A stretch of 32,084 bases of DNA from an uncultured Myxococcales bacterium (GTDB lineage: Bacteria > Myxococcota_A > UBA9042 > DTJE01), in contig CALJUR010000056.1 of the NCBI GenBank assembly GCA_937975765.1, forward strand, positions 1 to 32,084, read 5' to 3'. The number at the start of each line of letters is the position of its first letter. Positions within the stretch are counted from its first letter, which is position 1. Of this stretch, positions 1 through 7,613 are shown piece by piece. The notes beneath the pieces were generated by a model. The model worked only from the letters and a program-made list of their open reading frames with translations, had not been told where the DNA came from and did not search any database. Position numbers and translations under genes: made by a program.

Positions 1-216
1 GAACCACGACCCTCCGAACGTGGCCAGGACGGCCCGAATGTGGGGGACGAACCGGGACTTGTCAAGCAGCCGCCCGCCGCCCCCCCAACCCTGCAATTCA
101 GGGACAGTCACCATTATTACTCGCACAACCCACGGTTTCCAAAGGTTTCCGCAAGTTCGTCCGGGTGCGTTCGCCGGCCGTTCGGGCTACCCTTCCGGGC
201 AGTCGTGGAGGCAGGG
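1..216. other. Non-coding leader upstream of the FAD oxidase gene
   Basis: I can support no gene in this stretch. The part from about 89 to 150 is visibly less GC-rich than its surroundings and holds a small palindrome, annotated separately. A reading frame continuous with the FAD oxidase runs back to about position 40, but its residues match nothing in that family and it lacks a ribosome binding site. I therefore treat it as non-coding. No convincing -35/-10 pair for the oxidase gene was seen. Confidence 0.5.
89..119. repeat. Short palindrome plus A/T-rich tail resembling a REP/RAYT-type dispersed repeat
   Basis: A perfect 5-bp inverted repeat, CCCTG / CAGGG (89-93 and 99-103), encloses CAATT. 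It is followed directly by ACAGTCACCATTATTA (104-119). The composition differs from the surrounding GC-rich DNA. From memory, tails of the form GGGACAGTCACC followed by A/T-rich sequence occur in dispersed repeats near REP-associated tyrosine transposases in many bacteria. No transposase is present here, so at most this would be a solitary or relic copy. The assignment is pattern recognition only. Confidence 0.35.
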
Positions 217-1554
217 ATGGATCGGTTCCTGGAGACGTTGAGGATGGACCTGGGAGACGAACGGGTCCGGGTCGATCCGCGGGCCCTGGCGGACGCATCG
301 CACGACGAGTCCGACCTGCCGCCGGTGCTGCCCCGCGCCGTGATCCGCCCGCGGGACGAGACGGACGTCGCGACGGTGCTTCGCGCGTGCCGGGACGCAC
401 GCGTGCCGGTCACGGTCCGGGGAGGCGGAACCAGCCTGGAGGGGTCCTCGCTGCCCTCCCCGGGCGCGATCGTGCTGGACCTGTCGGGGATGGACCGCGT
501 GCTGGAGGCTTCGGCCGAGGAACGCCTGGCCGTGGTCCAGGGCGGCGTGGTGTTCGACCGCCTGAACGAGCGGCTGCGGTCGACGGGCCTGTTCTTCCCG
601 CCGACCCCCGGGGGCTCGTCCGACTCGGCCACGATCGGCGGGATGGTGGCGACGGACGCGGGCGGGTTGTACGCGATGCGCTATGGCGGGACGCGGCGGT
701 GGGTCCGTGGCCTGACCGTGGTGACCGGGGACGGCACGATCCTGCGGACCGGTTCGCGGCTGGAGAAGGCCAGCACCGGCGTGGACCTGACCCAGGTGTT
801 CGTGGCGTCCGAGGGGACGCTGGGCGTGGTGACGCAGGTGACGCTGGGCCTGTGCCCGGTGCCCGAGGCCCGCCGGCGGGCAGCCTGGACGTTCGACGGG
901 CTGGCCGCGGCGTGCGCGTGCGTGGCCGACCTGCGGATGGTGGTGCCGGACCTCGCCGCAGCCGAGACGATCGACCGGGGAACCGTCGGGCTGCTGCAGG
1001 GCGGGCCCGTTGGGGACCTGCTGCTGGTCGAGGCCCACGGACGCGAGGCGGAGTGCCAGGCGGCCCTCGATGCCGCCCGCGAGGTCGCCGCCACGGCCGG
1101 CGGGCGCGCGCTGGAGGCCGGGACGGACCCGTGGGAACTGCGGCACCGGCTGACGCGCGCGGTGCGGGAGTCGGCGCAGCCCGCGGGCGTGGTGCGGACG
1201 GACGCGGCGGTCCCGTTGCCGCGGCTGGCGGGGTTCGTCGCCCGGGCGGTCGATGCGGCGGCGTTGCAGGGCCGGCGGCTTCACGTCTTCGGCCACGCCG
1301 GCCTGGGGATCCTGCACTTCCTGATGCCGCTGGCCGGGGACGGGGCGTGGACCCTCGCCCCGGCCCTGGCGTTCAAGCGGGACCTGGCCTGCGAGGCGGC
1401 GAGGATGGGCGGCGCGGTCTCGGGGGAGCACGGCGTCGGGCTGGGGAACCGGGAGGCCTTCCTGGCAACCGCGGGAACCGCCCTGCCCTGCCTGCACGCG
1501 CTGAAGTCGGTGTTCGACCCGGCGGGGATCCTGAACCCGGGCAAGGTCCTGTAG
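217..1554 (+). CDS. FAD-linked oxidase, GlcD / D-lactate dehydrogenase type
   Basis: This is a 445-aa member of the VAO/PCMH flavoprotein family, like glycolate oxidase subunit GlcD and D-lactate dehydrogenase (cytochrome). Such enzymes oxidise a 2-hydroxy acid to a 2-keto acid at FAD and pass electrons to a quinone or cytochrome. The FAD-binding half shows VRGGGTSLEG (67-76), PGGSSDSATIGG (131-142) and EGTLGVVT (199-206). The C-terminal half carries the family's HVFGHAGLGILH (356-367), SGEHGVGL (402-409) and FDPAGILNPGKV (433-444). I chose ATG 217 because GGAGGC lies just upstream and family similarity begins there; the frame stays open further upstream without recognisable similarity. No GlcE/GlcF or iron-sulfur partner is adjacent. 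The substrate cannot be told from sequence. It converges on xseB with a 20-bp gap. Confidence 0.9.
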   Translation: MDRFLETLRMDLGDERVRVDPRALADASHDESDLPPVLPRAVIRPRDETDVATVLRACRDARVPVTVRGGGTSLEGSSLPSPGAIVLDLSGMDRVLEASAEERLAVVQGGVVFDRLNERLRSTGLFFPPTPGGSSDSATIGGMVATDAGGLYAMRYGGTRRWVRGLTVVTGDGTILRTGSRLEKASTGVDLTQVFVASEGTLGVVTQVTLGLCPVPEARRRAAWTFDGLAAACACVADLRMVVPDLAAAETIDRGTVGLLQGGPVGDLLLVEAHGREAECQAALDAAREVAATAGGRALEAGTDPWELRHRLTRAVRESAQPAGVVRTDAAVPLPRLAGFVARAVDAAALQGRRLHVFGHAGLGILHFLMPLAGDGAWTLAPALAFKRDLACEAARMGGAVSGEHGVGLGNREAFLATAGTALPCLHALKSVFDPAGILNPGKVL

Positions 1555-1574
1555 CCGGCCAGGGAAGGCCCGAC

Positions 1575-1835
1575 CTACCGGTCCTTCAGGAACTCCGCGG
1601 GGTCCACCTCCCGCGTGGCCAGGCCGTCCGGCGTCGCCATCAGCACTTCCAGCCGCGCCTGGGCGCCGTCCAGCACGCCGCGGGCCGCCTTCAGCAGCTC
1701 GGCGCCGCGTGCGTACAGCGCGATCGACTCCTCCAGGGGCAGGCTGCCGCGCTCCAGCCGCTCGACCGTCTGGGTCAGTTCCTTCAGCAGCGTCTCGAAG
1801 TCCATCGATTCGATCGCGACGGGCTGGTCGGCCAC
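1575..1835 (-). CDS. xseB: Exodeoxyribonuclease VII small subunit
   Basis: At 86 aa this is the usual length for XseB. The small subunit binds the catalytic XseA to form exonuclease VII, which degrades single-stranded DNA in mismatch repair and DNA damage processing. The family core is clear: MDFETLLKELTQTVERLE near residues 11-28, then a second helix with LPLEESIALYARGAELL, giving the two-helix coiled-coil-like hairpin. The start is GTG at 1835, with GGAGGT about five bases upstream. The gene lies 70 bp downstream of the AmmeMemoRadiSam-linked operon on the same strand and could receive readthrough from it. The partners often found beside it (xseA, ispA, dxs) are not in the window. Confidence 0.93.
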   Translation of the reverse strand: MADQPVAIESMDFETLLKELTQTVERLERGSLPLEESIALYARGAELLKAARGVLDGAQARLEVLMATPDGLATREVDPAEFLKDR

Positions 1836-1905
1836 GGGGCACCTCCGGCGGGTTCGAGGGGACGATACCGCAGGTCCGCGCTGCGGGGAACCCCGTCACG
1901 CGGCG

Positions 1906-2118
1906 TCACGGAGGCATCGGCACCCACCACCGGGCCTCCCGGTCCGACAGGGTGCCCTCCTGCACGCGCCGCAGGTACCGGTCTATGTCCACGACGCGCA
2001 TGCCGGGCGAACCTCCCGCCACGCCACCGACGCCGGTTCCGCCCAGCAGGCCGTACCCGACGACGGCGAACGTCGCGATCGCCAGGAGGGCCAGCAGCAG
2101 CGGCGAGATCCGCCTCAT
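1906..2118 (-). CDS. 70-aa single-pass membrane miniprotein, last gene of the AmmeMemoRadiSam operon
   Basis: I recognise no family. The protein opens with MRRIS and a hydrophobic segment at about residues 5-29, then a Gly-rich linker (about 26-39). A short, charged, presumably periplasmic tail of about 30 residues ends in two tryptophans (EARWWVPMPP, 61-70). It could be a membrane anchor or an uncleaved signal peptide with a very small mature part. Its ATG overlaps the stop of the large flavin/iron-sulfur fusion as ATGA (2118-2115), which implies translational coupling and a role as a small subunit of that complex. Being a real gene rests on this overlap, the coherent hydrophobic/charged layout and the absence of any other gene in the gap. 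The role is inferred from position only. Confidence 0.7.
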   Translation of the reverse strand: MRRISPLLLALLAIATFAVVGYGLLGGTGVGGVAGGSPGMRVVDIDRYLRRVQEGTLSDREARWWVPMPP

Positions 2119-5100
2119 CCCGCCCCCTTGCCGGCGCCGCGCGCGGAGTCCAGCCCCGTGCCGCGCACGCACCGGTTGCACTGCAGGCAGTCCCCGTCCC
2201 CGGCGCCGCGCACCCCCAGGTCGCACCGGTCGTAGCGCCGGTCCGGTGCCAGGCGCAGGAGGGCTGCCGCCCGGTTGAAGAGGTTCAGGAAGGCCCCGAC
2301 CGGGCAGAAGCCTCGGCACCAGAAGCGGAAGGTGAACAGCGACCCGGCCAGAGCCAGTCCCACCAGGACGGCAGGCAGGCCTTCCAGGCGGCCCGAGAAG
2401 GCCGCCGCCAGCGGGTCCCAGGCGAGGCGTGCAGCGGGGTCCGGGGCGAACGCGGCCAGTGCCACCGCCACCAGGATCGCGTACTTCGGCCAGCGCAGCA
2501 TCGCGGAGGCCCGGGGGGAGAGGGGGACCTGCCAGCCCAGCCGGCGCCCGACCAGCGACACGCCTTCCTGGACCGCCCCGAACGGGCACGCGTGGGCGCA
2601 GTAGATCGGCCCCCAGGCCACCGCCAGCAACAGCACCCCCGCCCCCAGCAGGGCCACGTCCGGCGTGGCCGACCACGCGGGCGGGTCCAGCCGCAGCCAC
2701 GACAGCAGCCAGCCCGCCGACAACTGGACCTGCAGGATCGCGCCGCCGGCGACGGCAGAGGCCAGAAGAAAGCCCAGCCGGACCCGGGCGGAACCCCACC
2801 GGTGCACCCACACGGCGCCCAGCAGCGCCAGCACGGCGTAGATCACCCGCGGGTCCGACAGGGGGGCGTGCCAGGGTGGCGGTGGCGGCCGGTCGGGCAT
2901 CGGCGTTCCCAGCAGTTCCTCCCCGACGCGCCGGGCCGCGTGCGACAGCGTCCCGGTGACCGCGCGGGAGGTCACGGTCGCTCCCGTCATCGCGTCGACG
3001 GGGGATTCGCCCAGCGAGGCCAGGTCCCGAAGGTCCATGCCGACGAACCGCCGGGTCCAGGCCGGCAGGTCCTTCACGTAGGCCGGGGTCTCCCGGTGGG
3101 CCAGCACCTCGACGCGGCGGATCGTCCCGTCCGCACCCACCGACAGGGCCAGGTCGATCGGCCCGCCGTAGCCCGGCACCCCGGGGCCGGTCGCGCCGGT
3201 CGCCAGGGCCACGGCCTCGCCCGCCGGCTCGCGCACGCCGGCCAGCCGGTGGTGTCCGAACGGCGCCTCCCGCCACTCGACGATGTCGGCCGGTTCCAGG
3301 GTCCGCAACTCCTCGTCGGCCAGGCGCAGCCGGGGGCCCGCTTCCGGGGATCGGGCCGCGTGCCACGTCCACAGGGCGCCGGCGAACAGCGCCGCGCCCA
3401 GGACCGATGCCGCGGGCCACGGGAAGGTCCGGACGGCCAGCAGCAGCCCGGTCCGCGAGCCCAGGAAGCGACGTCCCCGGCCTGAATCCAGTGCCGCGTC
3501 CAGCACGACCAGCAGCAGCACGACCAGCAGGGAGGCTGCCAGCACGCGCAGGGTGCCGTCCGCGCCCAGGACCGCGAAACCGGCGATTCCCGACAGCGCC
3601 GATCCGGCCGCCGCGCCCACGTGGTCCGCAGCCTCCAGCCTCTGGGCCAGCCGATCCGGCGCCCCCAGCGCCGCCGCGACCGGCCAGGCCACGCCGGCCA
3701 GGGCCCCCGACACCGCCAGCAGGACCAGCAGCACCGGGCGCGCGGCCGACAGACCGGCCTCTGCCGACGCGCCCGTCACCCAGGGCATGCACCCCAGCAG
3801 GGCCGCCGCGACGGCGCAGAACCCGGCTGCCACCGGCCGGGCCGCGCGCCTTGGAACATCCCTGGCCGCCCGGGCGCCCAGGAACATCCCCGCCATTCCC
3901 GCCGCCGAGGCCAGCCCGATCTCGCCGAACAGCGCTCCCACCTGCGTGCGCCATGCCGCCATCAACACCACCGTCGAGGCGATCGACGCCCCCCCGGCAC
4001 AGGCCAGCAGCAGCATCGCGACCACGGTCCCCGGGGCCGGCCCGGCCCGCAGGCGCTCCCTCGTCCCCAGCAGCAGAAGGAGGACCAGCAGCCCCGCCGG
4101 GAGCAGGAAGCCCGACTGGCGCGCCCCCCACGCCCATCCCAGCCCCGTCGTCCCGGCGAGGCGCAGGCCGGCCAGCAGGGACAGGAACGTGGCGATGGGC
4201 CGGTCGTCCCGGTTGACGAGGTCCTCGCCCGCGACCGGTTCCTCCAGTTGCCTCCTCAGCCACTCCGCCCGGTCGGGCCGGGCGCGTTCGCCCACCAAGG
4301 CCGCGCTGGCCCCGGCAGCCCGGGGAGGCAGGTCCCGGACCCGCTGCTCCAGCGAAGCCCGGTCTGCCGCCAGGCGCCCCGGTTCCGTCGAGGCCAGCAG
4401 CAGCGCCTCGTCCCCGGGCAGCACGGCCACCGACGCGAAGGCCTCGGCCATCGATGCGCGCATCGACCGTGCGTATCGGAGCACCTCCGGCCCCATCACG
4501 TTCTCGCCGGCACGGAACGGGCTGGCCAGCACGCCCCCGTCCGCCAGCGCCCGTCGCGCCTCCCGGTGGAACTCGACCGTGTGCAGCCGATTGTCCGCAA
4601 GAGTACGGGGCTCGCCGACCGCGACGACGACCAGGTCGAACCGGGTACCGGCCGCGATCGCCCGTCGCAACCGGGCGCGAGGGTCCTCCACGACCCGCCG
4701 CAGGTTGCCGGGCAGCGGCCCAGCGGCCGACTCCCAGGCCGTCGCCAGCGCCTCCATGGCACCCGTGTCCGGCCCGACGACCTCCACCTCCCGGAACGCG
4801 GAGCACAGCGCCGCCGCCAGGGGCAACCGGGTCGTCCCCAGCAGGACCGCCGTCTCCCGGCGGGAAGGCTGGACGGCCAGCAGCGCGGCCTCGACCGCGA
4901 CATCCGGGCCGGGCGGGGCCGACAGGATCACGGCCTCGTCGGCCAGCACTACCGTGGCCGCCTGGACCCGGGCCGTGGTGACCAGACCGTAGGGGGTGGA
5001 GGTTTCGCCCAGGCGTTCGGCCCCAGCGAGGTTCGCGCGCAGGCGCAGGTCGGACAGCGCGCCCCGGATCGCGGGACCGGTCGGGGGCAGAAGCAGGGAC

Positions 5101-5741
5101 AGGCAGGCCAGCGACGCCAGCAGGGGCACCCACCGGGGACGCATGCCGAGGCCGCGCCGCCAAGGCATCGCCGCCAGCGACGTGCACAGCCCCCCCGTCG
5201 CGATCGTGGCGGGACCGTCCAGGCCCGCCAGGAAGGCTCCCGACGCCGCCAGCCCTCCCAGGATGGCCCCGGCCGCCTCGAAGGTGTATCCGGAGGCCGC
5301 CCCGGCCCGCGGATCGGCCGCGAACGCGTCGCACAGCGCCGGGAACAGCATCCCGGTGACGGCCCCGACCGGCAGGGCGGCCAGCACCCCGCCGGCGACG
5401 ATCACGCCGGGGGGCACGGGTGCCCAGGGAGGCACGCCGGCCAGCGTCCGCGCCCCGGCCAGCAGGCCCAGCCCCAGCGCCGCCCCAACCGGGTACAGCG
5501 CCAGCAGGCCCCGGGACCCGCGGGAGGCCGCCCGCCGCACGACGTCCCATCGCCGGGCCGCCGCGGCCGCCGTTGCCACGGCCAGGAACCACGCCGTATA
5601 GAACGCGCCCAGGGCCAGTTCGCTGCCCCGGAACAGGACCAGGAACTCCCGCAGCAGCGCGGCCTGCGCCACGATGGTGAAGAAGCCCAGCGCGATCGCC
5701 GCCCGGCGCGCCTCCTTCGGGCTGAATCCCCCCGACGGCAT
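2115..5741 (-). CDS. Membrane fusion: spermidine-synthase-like module, flavinylated FMN-binding domain, NosR/NapH-like Fe-S module
   Basis: This 1208-aa protein has three parts. Residues 1-760 resemble fused MFS/spermidine synthases: two hydrophobic multi-TM blocks (about 10-220 and 540-750) flank a Rossmann-like region (about 240-500). There the expected glycine-rich SAM loop reads VLLGTTRL (299-306), so catalysis is doubtful. Residues about 825-940 form an FMN-binding domain with DAMTGATVTS (916-925), the signature for covalent FMN attachment to Thr922 by ApbE. Residues about 965-1208 form a NosR/NapH-like membrane module with two CxxxCP motifs (C1048/C1052, C1142/C1146) and a terminal cluster C1173, C1185, C1188, C1191. 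The family role of the last two parts is electron transfer across or along the membrane. ATG 5741 is preceded by a GC-rich, modest ribosome site. The gene lies 36 bp after the AmrB-AmrA gene and overlaps the next gene by 4 bp. No apbE is in the window. Confidence 0.88.
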   Translation of the reverse strand: MPSGGFSPKEARRAAIALGFFTIVAQAALLREFLVLFRGSELALGAFYTAWFLAVATAAAAARRWDVVRRAASRGSRGLLALYPVGAALGLGLLAGARTLAGVPPWAPVPPGVIVAGGVLAALPVGAVTGMLFPALCDAFAADPRAGAASGYTFEAAGAILGGLAASGAFLAGLDGPATIATGGLCTSLAAMPWRRGLGMRPRWVPLLASLACLSLLLPPTGPAIRGALSDLRLRANLAGAERLGETSTPYGLVTTARVQAATVVLADEAVILSAPPGPDVAVEAALLAVQPSRRETAVLLGTTRLPLAAALCSAFREVEVVGPDTGAMEALATAWESAAGPLPGNLRRVVEDPRARLRRAIAAGTRFDLVVVAVGEPRTLADNRLHTVEFHREARRALADGGVLASPFRAGENVMGPEVLRYARSMRASMAEAFASVAVLPGDEALLLASTEPGRLAADRASLEQRVRDLPPRAAGASAALVGERARPDRAEWLRRQLEEPVAGEDLVNRDDRPIATFLSLLAGLRLAGTTGLGWAWGARQSGFLLPAGLLVLLLLLGTRERLRAGPAPGTVVAMLLLACAGGASIASTVVLMAAWRTQVGALFGEIGLASAAGMAGMFLGARAARDVPRRAARPVAAGFCAVAAALLGCMPWVTGASAEAGLSAARPVLLVLLAVSGALAGVAWPVAAALGAPDRLAQRLEAADHVGAAAGSALSGIAGFAVLGADGTLRVLAASLLVVLLLVVLDAALDSGRGRRFLGSRTGLLLAVRTFPWPAASVLGAALFAGALWTWHAARSPEAGPRLRLADEELRTLEPADIVEWREAPFGHHRLAGVREPAGEAVALATGATGPGVPGYGGPIDLALSVGADGTIRRVEVLAHRETPAYVKDLPAWTRRFVGMDLRDLASLGESPVDAMTGATVTSRAVTGTLSHAARRVGEELLGTPMPDRPPPPPWHAPLSDPRVIYAVLALLGAVWVHRWGSARVRLGFLLASAVAGGAILQVQLSAGWLLSWLRLDPPAWSATPDVALLGAGVLLLAVAWGPIYCAHACPFGAVQEGVSLVGRRLGWQVPLSPRASAMLRWPKYAILVAVALAAFAPDPAARLAWDPLAAAFSGRLEGLPAVLVGLALAGSLFTFRFWCRGFCPVGAFLNLFNRAAALLRLAPDRRYDRCDLGVRGAGDGDCLQCNRCVRGTGLDSARGAGKGAG

Positions 5742-5777
5742 CCGATGCCCCCGCCCTGCCCCTTCCGCCGCCGGGCC

Positions 5778-7367
5778 CTACTTCTCCGCCTCGTGGAAGA
5801 CGTGCGCCTGGAACACCTCGAAGGTCGCCCCGGTCTTCCAGGCGTCGCCCGGCAGGCCGGCCTTCATCGACAGGTGCGTCAGCGTCGTCGCCAGGTCCCA
5901 CCCCTGCTCGGGCGCGACCTGCGGCAGGAAGACGGCCCGGTTCCGCCCCTTCGTCAGCAGTACCCCATCGCGTCCGATCGCGATGTCCTCGGGCCCCCGG
6001 ACCGCCTGCAGCGGGGTCAGCACCGAGATCTCCATCCCGATCCTCCCCTCCTCGTCCGGCCGCACCGGCGGGAAGCGCGGGTCCTCCGACGCCGCGTTCA
6101 CGGTGTTGCGGATCACGCCCTTCCACAGCGGCTCGACCGCCACGATCGACCCGATGCATCCGCGCAGGTCCCCCCTCTCCTTCAGCGTCACGAAGACGCC
6201 GTAGTCCTTCTTCACCGACTCCGGCAACCGCCCCTCCTTCTCCGGGTCGGGCAGCGGCTTCCCCGCCAGGTGCCGGCGCAGCGTCTCTCTCGCCAGTTCC
6301 AGCAGGAACTTCTGGTCCGCCTCCGGAATGGCCTGGACGTTCAGGAACTCGCGCCGGTCCGGCAGCACCAGAAACGCCACCGATGCGTAGGACACGGTGT
6401 GGTCCCACTCCCCCGTCAGGTTCCCCGAGGTGTCGACCTTCAGGATTTCGGCCACCGCCGTCCGCGGCAGCGCCTCCATCAGCACCGCGATCGGATGGCG
6501 GCCGCAGATGGTGTCCCCGGTGCGGTCGCAATGCCCCCGGAACGCCTGCACGTCCACCCTCTTCAAGGCCGCCAGCGCGTCGTCCGCCAGCCTCTTCAGG
6601 TTCGCCGGCACGTCGCTCCGGAAGGGCACGTACCCGAAATCCTCGCCGTAGTGCGTGAAGTCCGAGGACGCGACGACGACCGTCCCCTCGTCCAGCAGCG
6701 CATGGATCGCGTCCCCGGCCGCCTTCTCCGCCTGCGGCGTCACCTGGCCGACCACGATCGGCACCAGCGTTGCGTTCGGCGCAACCACCTGCAGGAACGG
6801 CACCTGCATGTCCACCGAGTGCTCCCGCCGGAAGACTTCCGGCCGCACCTGGAAGACGGGCGACTTCGCCAGCGTCGCAACGGCCTCCGTGTCGATCGGC
6901 ACCTCCCCCAGCGGCGTCCGCCAGTGCGTCGCGTCGGGCAGTGCCAGGCCGGCGAAGGCCGCGTGGTGCGACGGGCCCATCACGATCACCCGGCGCACCG
7001 CCTGTCCCTGCAGCATCCTGTAGCCGTGCGCCGCCACGCCGCCCGAGTAGCGGTATCCCGCGTGGGGCGACACCAGGCCGACCAACCGCGCCCCCGTGTG
7101 CCGCGCCGCCGCAACGTTCGCAGCCGCCAGGTACCCGTCCAGTTCGCGGCGCAGCGCGCCGGCCTCGCCCGGGTACCAGGAACCCGCGACCGGCGAATCC
7201 AGGACCTTCTTCTCCGCAGGCGCCCGTCCCGTGTCCGATGGGTTCGACATGGTTGCCCCCTCCCTGCCCTTGCAGGCCGTGGCCGCGCCCAGCACGGCGG
7301 CCAGCACCAGCACCGCCGACCCGATCCGGCCGCTCGCGTCCCCGCACCCCCATCCCGCCGCCGCCAT
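5778..7367 (-). CDS. amrB/amrA: AmmeMemoRadiSam system protein B-A fusion (Memo + AMMECR1)
   Basis: This 529-aa protein fuses two families that are usually separate genes. Residues about 55-335 are Memo-like (AmrB), a dioxygenase-fold protein. They show SWYPG (63-67), SPHAGYRYSGG (100-110), GPSHH (131-135), REHSVDMQ (181-188), SSDFTHYG (234-241) and TICGRHP with Cys288. The His and Cys residues match the metal-site pattern of Memo. Residues about 345-525 are AMMECR1-like (AmrA), with the hallmark LRGCIGS (401-407). The biochemical function of the trio is not established. Start choice matters. ATG 7367 has GAGGAGG five bases upstream and adds a hydrophobic N-terminus ending in Cys32, which looks like a weak lipoprotein signal. 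ATG 7250 (Met40) also has a strong GGGAGGGGG site and would give a cytoplasmic protein. The gene starts 15 bp after the Tat miniprotein stop. Confidence 0.93.
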   Translation of the reverse strand: MAAAGWGCGDASGRIGSAVLVLAAVLGAATACKGREGATMSNPSDTGRAPAEKKVLDSPVAGSWYPGEAGALRRELDGYLAAANVAAARHTGARLVGLVSPHAGYRYSGGVAAHGYRMLQGQAVRRVIVMGPSHHAAFAGLALPDATHWRTPLGEVPIDTEAVATLAKSPVFQVRPEVFRREHSVDMQVPFLQVVAPNATLVPIVVGQVTPQAEKAAGDAIHALLDEGTVVVASSDFTHYGEDFGYVPFRSDVPANLKRLADDALAALKRVDVQAFRGHCDRTGDTICGRHPIAVLMEALPRTAVAEILKVDTSGNLTGEWDHTVSYASVAFLVLPDRREFLNVQAIPEADQKFLLELARETLRRHLAGKPLPDPEKEGRLPESVKKDYGVFVTLKERGDLRGCIGSIVAVEPLWKGVIRNTVNAASEDPRFPPVRPDEEGRIGMEISVLTPLQAVRGPEDIAIGRDGVLLTKGRNRAVFLPQVAPEQGWDLATTLTHLSMKAGLPGDAWKTGATFEVFQAHVFHEAEK

Positions 7368-7382
7368 CCGCGCCTCCTCGCC

Positions 7383-7613
7383 CTACCCTGCCAGGTCGTG
7401 TCGCCGGTACAGTTCCTCGCGGGTCAGCGGCTTCAGCGGCGGCACGGGCATTCCCTCTTCCCTCCCGGCGCCTGCCGCCGGGGTCCGCCGCGCCGCCAGC
7501 ACCGCGAACGCCCCCGCCGCGGCCGCCAGCGCCGATTGGGCCAGTCGCCCAAGGAACGACCGCCGCGACTCCCCCCGATCCCGCGATGCATGATCCACCC
7601 GCGTCCCCTTCAT
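7383..7613 (-). CDS. 76-aa twin-arginine signal miniprotein inside the AmmeMemoRadiSam operon
   Basis: No enzyme family is recognised. Residues 17-26 (RRSFLGRLAQ) are a twin-arginine motif, followed by an Ala-rich hydrophobic stretch (about 27-41) and AAGAG, a plausible signal peptidase site near residue 50. Only about 26 residues would remain after cleavage, Pro-rich and then charged, ending KPLTREELYRRHDLAG (61-76). Tat usually exports folded cofactor-bearing proteins, so so small a cargo is odd. The signal may instead serve as a membrane anchor, or the peptide may ride with a partner. The ATG at 7613 overlaps the amrS stop as ATGA, indicating translational coupling. The twin-arginine motif and the coupling are the evidence that it is real. 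Confidence 0.75.
   Translation of the reverse strand: MKGTRVDHASRDRGESRRSFLGRLAQSALAAAAGAFAVLAARRTPAAGAGREEGMPVPPLKPLTREELYRRHDLAG

Noticed and set aside
40..216. N-terminal extension of the FAD oxidase to an ATG at position 40
   Set aside because: The added residues match nothing in the family, there is no ribosome site, and the stretch contains the A/T-shifted palindrome. ATG 217 has GGAGGC upstream.
1545..1590. Possible bidirectional terminator between the FAD oxidase and xseB
   Set aside because: AGGTC and GACCT can pair around a loop containing GCC/GGC, but the stem is short, the loop is large and no T-run follows on either strand.
2115..5741. Calling the fusion protein an active spermidine synthase
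   Set aside because: The expected glycine-rich SAM/decarboxy-SAM loop is replaced by GTTR and the acidic ligand pattern is weak. Only fold-level similarity is supported.
1906..7353. A very long minus-strand frame running across the fusion protein and the Memo gene
   Set aside because: Most of it is low-complexity Gly/Arg/Ala in the wrong frame. Only its last 71 codons (1906-2118) are a plausible gene, supported by the ATGA overlap and a TM helix.
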